Positions 56,933 through 64,000 of a stretch of 64,000 nucleotides of DNA are shown here, one piece after another; the stretch's first letter is position 1, and every line of letters starts with the position of its first letter. Under the pieces are notes generated by a model, which was not told the DNA's origin, did no database searches, and saw nothing but the letters and a program-made list of their open reading frames with translations. The position numbers were made by a program, and so were the translations under genes. This DNA is from Perkinsus marinus ATCC 50983 (Eukaryota > Perkinsozoa > Perkinsida > Perkinsidae): NCBI RefSeq assembly GCF_000006405.1, contig NW_003215766.1, positions 651,687 to 715,686 on the forward strand, in the 5' to 3' direction.

Positions 56933-58396
56933 AGTGTTGTGTTGTTCAGTTAGAGCTGATCCCCATCACCAGCTGTGGATGCTGCTGCTATTAGATTCGG
57001 GAGTGTGTCGAGGAGGATGCTGTTCTCTTCGGCAGTAGCAGCTGCTGAAGTCTTGAGACACTCGTACGAGTTCAGAGGTGATCACCTTGTCCTCAATTCG
57101 CAGGGCATTCCTGCGAGTTCCTAGCTGCCGTGAGTATGGCCACCTCCAACTGAACCCTACAACATCCTGAGAGCCCTTGGTAGGGGAGTGTGTGAAGTAC
57201 ACAAGCCTATTGGTAGCCTGGGAGTTGGTGCCCTTCCATGTTCAACGATGACTCAAATGATGTTGAGCAGCTACCATCGAGTCAACGGGGTGTCACCACC
57301 GTCAGAGGTCTCTAATTGAGCCATGTCATCGTCTCGCCTCGATGCGCCTACTCCCGCGAGAAATAGTGATTGATGCTACTATCTGTGGGGGTGTTGCGAT
57401 ATGACTTGCCACAGCGCACGCGATTGATATCGATTCCGTAGGAACGCAATACTGGCTTACTGTCGCTACGTTTCATGACTTTATCACTTCGGCGTTGCCC
57501 GGTCCATTCCATACGTACTAGGTCGTGATTGATCAGATGGCTGCTGGGTTAAACCCAATGGAGAATAGTTGATGTATGGGTGCATAGGAATATCGGTCGA
57601 GCTTTTCCACGATGGATCGTTGGTGGCTCATCCGCAAGGTAAGGCCAGAGGGAGATAAGACAGTCGTGGCGGTTCGTGGATGGGCCCTCTATGGTGATGA
57701 TGATTAGGCCAATGCCACTGGCTGTCAATATTCAACTGTCATCGAACGGTTACTTCGAGAATACTATTATGATCGACAACAACAAGAACAGAGGATGCTG
57801 AACTGTGAAATCCTCCAAGCGTGTGGTAGGTGCAGATCTTTGTGATGTTCACTACGGTGTGAGACAGACATGGATGGGATGTTCTACTAAATCTTCTCTA
57901 TCGCCGCGTTAGTGGAGTACATCGGGATAAGGAGGCGTCAGTGATCCATCGTGGAGGTTGATCGATCCGCTCGAGCCTGCACTAGGCTTCTATCAACGTA
58001 GGCCTAGTCTGACGACTGAGCTCCGCTTCGGTGATAGGGTCAAGGATATTAATATGCCCACTGATTGTATCGATCTCTCGGCATCTTATGTCGTGTATTA
58101 TTCCTAGCCAACGAGTCCATTGGGCGTCTGCCTGTGCTTTCCTACTCCTACTGTGGGACCGGGGTGCGTGGTGTCTTTACTACTAAAGTTGTTTTACACT
58201 CCCTAACATCTACATCTAGGATGGTGACTATCTACCACATAAAAGCTTCTCTAGGCGTCTCCAGCCCCTTCCCCGTCTCGTCGGACTCCAACTTCCTCGT
58301 TTGCTACTATCACGTCTCTCCCTGCTTGCCCTGCCCAAGTAGCTGTTCCTTTTTTAACAGTGGATGCCCCCGGTCCACCACCCATGGAGCCTAGTC
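56933..58396. other. Mostly unassigned; one short plus-strand gene candidate
   Basis: At 57613-57705 an ATG opens MDRWWLIRKVRPEGDKTVVA then VRGWALYGDDD. After a stop or intron, STVIERLLREYYYDRQQQEQ then RMLNCEILQACG follows (about 57735-57828). These look like two exons of a small unknown gene. Elsewhere (56940-57600, 57900-58390) I see no supported feature. Confidence 0.35.
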
Positions 58397-59286
58397 ATGG
58401 TATTCATGGTGTTCTCGCTCCGGTCAGCTTTGTCTGTTCTGGACCTGGCCATTGTGATACCAACCGCACCTAAGGAGACCCTCAGGCGTTGCAATGTTCG
58501 GGACAGTTGGAAGTGGCAGTTGAAAAAATACGGAGTAGGCCACAACTCCTCGACAACTCCATCATCTACGTCGTTTCAGAGTGCTGGCAGTAAGAGGTCG
58601 ATAAAACTCTATTTCATCATTGGAGATAGCACTGGGCTCTATGCTAGCGACAAGAAGACTTTGGAGGAGGAGAAGAATCAATACGGTAGAAGGTCTTGGT
58701 AGCGGTGACCATGATTAGGCGAGCGTGCGGTATAGGTGACATTCATGAGCTACAGGGCTTTACAGATGAGTATGATCGTCTCGGGGAGAAGATGTTGGAA
58801 ATCTTCAAAGTGTGTTCTGGTATATTTGGAGAGTAATGGTGACGAAGACTTTTATGAAACCACCGAGTGCGGCGTTGCTGCAGGTATAAGCTTCTGCTGA
58901 AAACGGACACAGACAGCTACATTCACGTTGATAGGCATGTCACGTTGCCCGAATAGGTCTCCAGCACTTGGCCGTCGCTTAGGTTGGTCACTCTTCTTGA
59001 GGAGAAGGAGGCCTTCGACATCCCTAGGGTATATGCGGGTACGTTCTGGGGTGGTCTGCCTATCCTTCAGCCGTCTCTAAAGGAGGCTACTGGCATGGAG
59101 AACTACCCTGTGAATGCCCGAGGTGATAAGCCCCTTCCCATCGACTGGGACGGCGCTATCTCCTCAGGAGCTGGGTATATTCTCTCACGAGACTTGGTGG
59201 ACTTGATGGCGAATACCCCTGTACCGTTCAAGCACGTCGAAGCGGAGGATGCTATGATTGGCACTTTTCTCGCCCCTTACGAGTAA
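58397..59286 (+). CDS. GT31-family glycosyltransferase
   Basis: The ATG at 58397 gives a short hydrophobic start (MVFMVFSLRSALSVLD) then LAIVIPTAPKETLRRCNVRD and SWKWQL (the family's R-x-x-W element). IKLYFIIGDSTG follows, then GDIHELQGFTDEYDRLGEKM, the DxD-bearing LLKTDTDSYIHVDR (coded around 58885-58940), YAGTFWGGLP, AGYILSRDLVDLM and a closing EAEDAMIGTFLAPYE. This is the beta-1,3-galactosyl/N-acetylglucosaminyltransferase (GT31) order; the enzymes are type II Golgi proteins that use UDP-sugars. The donor sugar cannot be told. Introns fall near 58680-58730 and 58800-58890 and just before 58984. The TAA after PYE overlaps a GT, so the chain might continue into the TSP1 region. Confidence 0.8.
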
Positions 59287-59594
59287 TCATCGTAGGTCCT
59301 CGAAGTGATGCTATTGTAGGCAGGGACCCATCTGGCTTTGAGAAATAACACCTCCTAGGGGTTGATAACTATAGAGAAAATACTCCTCACGTGATGACAT
59401 TTACTGATGAAAAACTGATTGAGTTCCCCCAGGGAACATTATAGGTTCCTGGATGATTACCTGATCGTAGATACACCCGCATCGACTTCAACGTATGCCC
59501 CTTGACCCCACAGTGCGGTTGTGCTATTACCTGCAACACGGACACCCAGTAGTCACTGCCGTTAGCTCTGTATAGGGTATAGGGTACTCCTTCA

Positions 59595-60296
59595 GTGAGA
59601 CGGCTGAGAGCGTCTATCAAGTGGACCATTATAATACTCCCGAAACTCTACGATGGAAGCAAAGACGATATGAGCTTTTCGGTGATTCGTGTTGGCGAGT
59701 GGACTATCCTGCAGAGTCCTCATGTGGGAGGGCTGTCCTCAGGGCGAACTCGCATGAGTGAGAACCCCATAGTTATGCCTAGTGATTTGACTCTTAGATA
59801 TTACTTTGATGCTGTCACTACTGATGTTCTTCATGAGGGCATCATCGTACCTGACCATACGAGTACCAGAGTTGGAGTTTGCCAGACTTCTTTCGAATGG
59901 CAGACCTCTGCTGATTGGGGTCCATGCTCCCGAGAATGTGACGGGGGGATCCGTACCAGGTTGGAATTCCTCATCGATAGCTGCTTTACAATTATGTAGC
60001 TCTTTAGATGCGTACACTGTACTGGCCCTTCCGGGTATGCCTATGATCATATAGATTGTAATGCTTCTACTAAGCCATCTGCAGAGGAACCCTGTAACAC
60101 CCACTCCTGTTCGACGGGGGACTTCATGAATAGGAGTGGCAATTCATGGAGGGCATCCTCAAGAGGCTTCCTCCTATTAATCTTGTCCCTTGTCACTATT
60201 GGAGTAGTACTGGCCGCCGGAATCTGCATGTATGTGATGAGAAGGCGACGCAGTGGAGGCACTGTTCCGATCGGAGACTCAGCCCCTCAGGAGTGA
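59595..60296 (+). CDS. Membrane protein with a thrombospondin type-1 repeat
   Basis: Segments DHYNTPETLRWKQRRYELFG then DSCWRVDYPAESSCGRAVL are followed by a thrombospondin type-1 repeat. It starts WQTSADWGPCSRECDGGIRT, continues CVHCTGPSGYAYDHIDCNAS and closes with EEPCNTHSCS. A membrane helix (GFLLLILSLVTIGVVLAAGI) and a short basic tail (YVMRRRRSGGT) end the chain at 60296. TSP1 repeats with W-x(n)-C-x3-C-GG bind glycans or receptors and occur in alveolate surface adhesins. The 5' end is not fixed; it could be a separate type I protein or the C-terminal part of the preceding glycosyltransferase gene. One small intron lies near 59965-60010. Confidence 0.65.
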
Positions 60297-60863
60297 CCTG
60301 CGGATGTATCATGGGCTTCTTGCCACTATCATCATGGTGCTCCTGCCGGCTGCCGCCATATGCAATTCAACTAGTGTGACGTGAGCGGGTCCATCTGGAG
60401 CCTATGTGACGACTCAAGGCTTTCTAGTGTACTGTTGCTGCTTTTGGCAGTATTTGGTAGAGTAGGGTGAGTCCACCTCTACCAGTGTGATCTGTAGGGG
60501 TATCATATAATCTACTACTTCTACCACCACCATCATTGTTGAGTTATTGTTGCTGTTGAGTAGGGTGCTAATGGGGTGCTAATGGAATCATAGAGTTGCT
60601 GTAGGTGATATCTCCTACAGAGGGAGGCTAGACGGAGACTACACGGGTAGTCTGTGGAGTTCGCTCTTGCCATGGGAATTAATAGAACCCCAGAAGTGAC
60701 TCTAAGCCTTTGAGTCACTTGTCGGGTAGTTTACAACAACCAAGGGCTCAGAGTCGAAGCCTTTGGTAGGGATAGAGAGGACGTATTGGGATCCTCTTAT
60801 ACCACCGCTCATTGTCAAGGTATCAATAGGTTCAACTAGGTAAGATGCAGAATAGGTCCAATT
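60297..60863. other. Intergenic, no gene supported
   Basis: About 0.57 kb between two plus-strand genes. It has runs of tgctgttg-type low complexity (60425-60560) and no supported frame. Confidence 0.5.
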
Positions 60864-61838
60864 ATGGCATCCTCCTCCTCCTCCTCTTCAAGTCGGGATG
60901 TCCCTGTCACTATCAGCAACAGCAATAACAACAACAACAATGCGCCCAGTCTGGACGACTACCGGTAGTAGCCGTTATCGCTGCCCTCTACACTGGTGAG
61001 GTCTCCTCAGTCAGCGGCACCATCGAAGGTACGAGGAGCGGGAGGTGGAAGCGGCCAGAGTGGAACAGGAGGTAGTAGTAGTACAGCTCCAGAGGCAGCG
61101 TTGGTGGATTTGCTGGTCAGGACTCGGACTGGGAGTTAGCGAGGACGTTGCAGTGCCATGAGGAGCTGCGACTGCAACAAGAGATGGATCTAAAGCATGC
61201 TGAAGAGGTCCATCGTGTGCAGGAGATGGAGCAGAGGCAGAGGGACCACCTCGCTGGGCTTGCGGTTGACGAACATCTTCCTGATGATAGTGGCATTCGA
61301 CGGTGAGAAGGAGTAGGAGGGGATCTGTCCGTTTTAAGGAGTCATTGTTAGGCCTATGAGGACTGGTTACACTGAGCGCCTCATTGATGATGGGGAGTAC
61401 ACCATTGGAGAGGAAAGGTGGACGGCCTTCCCGCCTTCCTCGAACGATGCCTTTCATTCAGTGCGGCCCCCTGGTGTCCACTCCTAGGCTTGTTCCGCTC
61501 GTCTGCTGTTAGCGAGAGAGAGCTGCTACCTCTAGGGGATCCAGATGAGGAGAACCCTTCGGAGAATCCAACCACACGCCGGCTCCTCATCAACAGACGA
61601 GGCTTTGGTCCAATAAGGTGTCATTGTGGAGGTCAACTTGAAGTGTCACTGTCTTCACAGGTGGATTAACGCGATACTCACGGATGCCTCCCCCAACGCT
61701 TGGAGGTGTTTTGGTGGCGGTGACTGTTGGTGCACTAAGCGGATCCTCAGTGCTTGCCTAATGCTACTCACTGTGCTCCTCATGCTTTTCATTGTAGTGG
61801 CCATCGCTGTTATCGATGTGAACTTGATAGCATACTAG
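60864..61838 (+). CDS. Uncharacterised C-terminal membrane protein
   Basis: The ATG at 60864 opens a Ser run (MASSSSSSSSRDVPVTISNS) and an Asn run ending SLDDY. Later exons read WELARTLQCHEELRLQQEMD then HAEEVHRVQEMEQRQRDHL (a coiled coil, about 61130-61260), TGYTERLIDDGEYTIGEERW (about 61355-61415), and RRLLINRRGFGPIRCHCGGQ (about 61575-61635). A Cys/Trp segment CFGGGDCWCTKRIL follows and then one membrane helix (LSACLMLLTVLLMLFIVVAI) before the stop at 61838. It is probably tail-anchored with a cytoplasmic coiled coil. I do not recognise it. Confidence 0.5.
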
Positions 61839-61895
61839 AGGTTTCTTCTTAATTCTATCGTCAGTGTCGAGCTGAAGTCAAACTCGCCTGTCATC

Positions 61896-62054
61896 AGTGT
61901 TGGGGTAGGAATATATGTCCGCTGCCCTCAGCTGAGCTCAGAAGAGTTTAGGGTAGGAGTGTACAGAATCCAACAATAATCTCCTGAAATTTTCTCAGAA
62001 TTTTCGTATTTTTGCCTACACATGTAGACTACATGTCCATGCGCATATTTTCCC
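61896..62054 (-). mobile_element. Introner/MITE-like element, copy C
   Basis: Read on the minus strand: gggaaaatatgcgcatgg, a central acatgtagtctacatgt palindrome, tgtacactcctaccc, ctgagctcagctgagg, and the tail atattcctaccccaacactg. It is the only copy not clearly inside an intron. It lies between a plus-strand stop (61838) and ACTR10, opposite in orientation to both. Confidence 0.65.
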
Positions 62055-62465
62055 TTTGAACCTGTCGGACCCTATTCATATGCGTCGTCGTGATGCGCTG
62101 ATAAAGAGATCTGTGGGGGATTACATACAGTGTGGAGGGGAGGGGACGGCATAATGTGGCCTTGGAACAGGAAAACGATCTGTTGAAGTCTGAGTATACG
62201 GGAACTCCACAAGGCATGCCAGTAGCCCTCCTGTTAGTTTGCAGTCCTCATCTCGGGGGTGCCCCTTGAGGACCACTACTACCGACAGAACTGAGCTTTG
62301 GACAAGGCCGGTGTAGTGAGTGCTTGTATGAGTAGGATATCATGGACTCACACCTAGCCTCTCTATGTTGGTGTTGGGTTGCAGACCAACTCCACTATTG
62401 TTGCTCCCACCGTATTGATGGTCAGAAAGTCCGAGTTTTCACGGTGCCTTCAGGGTCTACATACA

Positions 62466-64000
62466 ATGTCTGCTCTGTCGCCTCAGCTGTCTCCCATACC
62501 AAAACTTCAAGCAGGTTTCGGAGCAAGTCGACGCTCAGTGACCTCCAAAACAAGGACGAGTTTACGTGAGCACAGAAGGCGCGGCTTTGCATGTAGAGCT
62601 CCTCTCAGGAAGGCGGCCTACTGTCGTCATTGACATGGGCTCTCACACGTGGAAGGTAGCGTGGGCGGTTGCTTACTGCCCTATGTCGGGCATTACCCTA
62701 GGTTGGTCACGCTACCGAGAGTAGGCCGCGATGGAGAATCCGAACACCTCATGATCGTTGGGAAGATTGGACGCCAGATGAGCTCGAGAGATTCCTTGGG
62801 CATGTAAAGACGCCTTTCCCAGTGGAGATCAGTGGGAAAATATGCGCATGGTCAACTGCACGTGTTGGTGACAATATGAAAATTTTGGGGAACTCTCGTT
62901 GGTTTTCATACACCTCTACCCGAATTCGTATGTTAACTCCTATATCTAGTGAGAAAATTTCTGAGCTCAGCCGAAAAAAGCGAAAATTCACATTCAACAT
63001 TTTCTACTGCAGACTGATCTAACTTCAGATCCTGCTTGATCGACTTCTATTGAGCCCACCTGCCGACGCTGACGCCTGGAGTGATACGAGGGTCTTGATT
63101 CTAGAGAACATGTTCACACCGCTATACATCCGTGAATCGGTACGCCAGTGGGGGAAAATGTGCAAATTATTAACCACATGTGTTGGCGACAACATGTGAG
63201 GAAATTTCGGGAAATCTCTACTGTTGGTTTTTGTGCACTTGTGAACGATTTCGTGTGTAAACTTGCACAGTAAGTGAGGAAATTCCTGAGGCCAGCTGAA
63301 AATTAGCGATCATATATTCCAACGCTGCAGTTCGCCATCACCGCTCAGGTCTCTAACATGTTGGCTCATCGGTTCCGATGTAAGTGGAGGATGATAACAC
63401 TAGGGGCGCCACTGAGCCTGTAGGATGATCAGCGTCTGGGGGGCGTTAGGGGCGTGTTAGGTACGTCATTGGTCAGCCTACTGCTCTCGTAGTGGATATG
63501 GGGTACAGCTCCAGCCGGATCGTGCCAGTTTTTGCGTGCATGCCTGTCATGGAAGCTGCTGTCGAATCTGAGGCGAGTGCTGTGAGGCTTTCCTGATCAG
63601 CTCATCGACTGGCTGCTCTCTCTCGCAGATGGTACGGGCAGAACCAATTGGCGAGGACCGGCCGGAGGATGGTCTCCGAGAGTTGGTGAGATACATGTTG
63701 CGATACACGGATCATAACTCGAGACTCAGGTTGTCACAGCAATGGAGGAAGCCATCGTGAAATGCCCTATTGACGTTCGTCGGCCGGTAGCATCGAAGGT
63801 CTACTTCGTGGGAGGCAGATCTGGAGATCCCTCACTGAAAGCTGATATCCTCGAGGAGTTCGCGTCACGGATCTCTCCCAAGTGGAACACTCATGGGGAG
63901 AACAGAAGCTTAGCTGTGTACATTAGGTTGCCCAACTTCTCATCGGAAAGCATCACAGTGTTCCAGCCAGGCAGTTGTCTGGAGCCCACTGATTTGATCT
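62466..64000 (+). CDS. ACTR10: Actin-related protein 10 (dynactin ARP10/ACTR10), 3' end outside window
   Basis: Exons 62466-62565, 62609-62655, 62702-62803, 63029-63139 and from 63349 are in frame. N-terminal MSALSPQLSPIPKLQ leads to the actin phosphate-1 loop RPTVVIDMGSHTWK, GHATESRPRWRIRTP, then DELERFLGH-ILLDRLLLS and RVLILENMFTPLYIRESVSN. Later come PTALVVDMGYSSSRIVPVF (phosphate-2 region), AIVKCPIDVRRPVASKVYFV and GGRSGDPSLKADILEEF. The CPID-R motif and the order match ACTR10, the pointed-end subunit of dynactin, better than conventional actin. Exons between about 63385 and 63490 were not resolved. Introns 3 (225 bp) and 4 (209 bp) are four to five times the local norm and each holds a repeat element. 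The reading continues to base 64000. Confidence 0.85.
62826..63000 (+). mobile_element. Introner/MITE-like element, copy D
   Basis: The head is cagtgggaaaatatgcgcat, then ggtcaactgcacgtgttggt, tttcatacacctctacccga and gagctcagccgaaaaaagcg. The tail is degenerate (attcacattcaac). It fills most of ACTR10 intron 62804-63028 in sense orientation. Confidence 0.75.
63146..63330 (+). mobile_element. Introner/MITE-like element, copy E
   Basis: The head cagtgggggaaaatgtg begins only five bases after the intron donor at 63140. The interior aligns with copy D throughout (accacatgtgttggcgacaa, ctactgttggtttttgtgca, gtgaggaaattcctgaggcc, agctgaaaattagcg). The tail catatattccaacgctg is an inverted match of the head. 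It fills ACTR10 intron 63140-63348 in sense orientation. Confidence 0.8.

Overview
The window is nuclear DNA of a compact-genome protist. Genes on both strands are cut by short GT-AG introns, mostly 41-56 bp, with standard stop codons. Each recognisable gene is a eukaryotic housekeeping family: SHPRH, RAB5, EBP2, RPB5, CDC14, ACTR10, DDX27/DRS1. The short introns, a small Cys-rich secreted protein and a TSP1-type surface protein would fit an alveolate such as Perkinsus. That placement is inference, because no rRNA or organelle sequence is present. A run of 100 N at 43031-43130 marks a scaffold gap.

Layout. 1-11338 holds a 5468-bp unit present twice head to tail (403-5870 and 5871-11338). Each copy has a five-exon RidA-family gene and the 5' half of an SHPRH-type helicase/E3 ligase gene. 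Only the second copy continues into a complete SHPRH gene (to 13450). 13.6-15.9 kb carries an all-helical protein of unknown function. 17.1-19.8 kb has RAB5 (-) and the ribosome-biogenesis factor EBP2 (+), divergent from a 296-bp spacer. 21.0-23.1 kb (-) encodes a protein with repeated Cys-x-Phe-x-Pro motifs. 25.5-27.0 kb is repeat-rich (47-bp tandem repeat, acgcg palindromes) and abuts a broken DDX27/DRS1 gene. 27.9-33.6 kb holds a SNARE-like gene, two small unknown genes, a zinc MDR dehydrogenase and the Cys-rich secreted protein.

35.1-39.5 kb carries RPB5 (-) and two tandem membrane RING-H2 genes (+). 41.0-42.5 kb is a hydroxylysine-kinase-like phosphotransferase. 45.2-46.3 kb is a secreted or membrane protein. 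47.6-49.0 kb (-) is a CDC14 phosphatase. 49.7-53.6 kb (-) encodes a Tudor-like protein with ten WW domains, plus further unassigned exons. 54.1-61.8 kb (+) has a coiled-coil protein, an ankyrin protein, a GT31 glycosyltransferase, a TSP1 membrane protein and another membrane protein. ACTR10 (dynactin ARP10) runs off the right end.

The most notable signal is a family of elements about 150-185 bp long with terminal inverted repeats. There are at least five copies. Four lie inside introns, all in the same orientation as the host gene, and two of these are in neighbouring introns of ACTR10. They look like introner or MITE-type elements. Other signals are the exact tandem duplication, a cluster of odd-length palindromes with single-base centres, and several one-base breaks of reading frame inside conserved genes. 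The exon maps of RidA, SHPRH, RAB5, EBP2 and RPB5 were resolved completely by joining frames and splice sites. For the other genes the outer limits are approximate.
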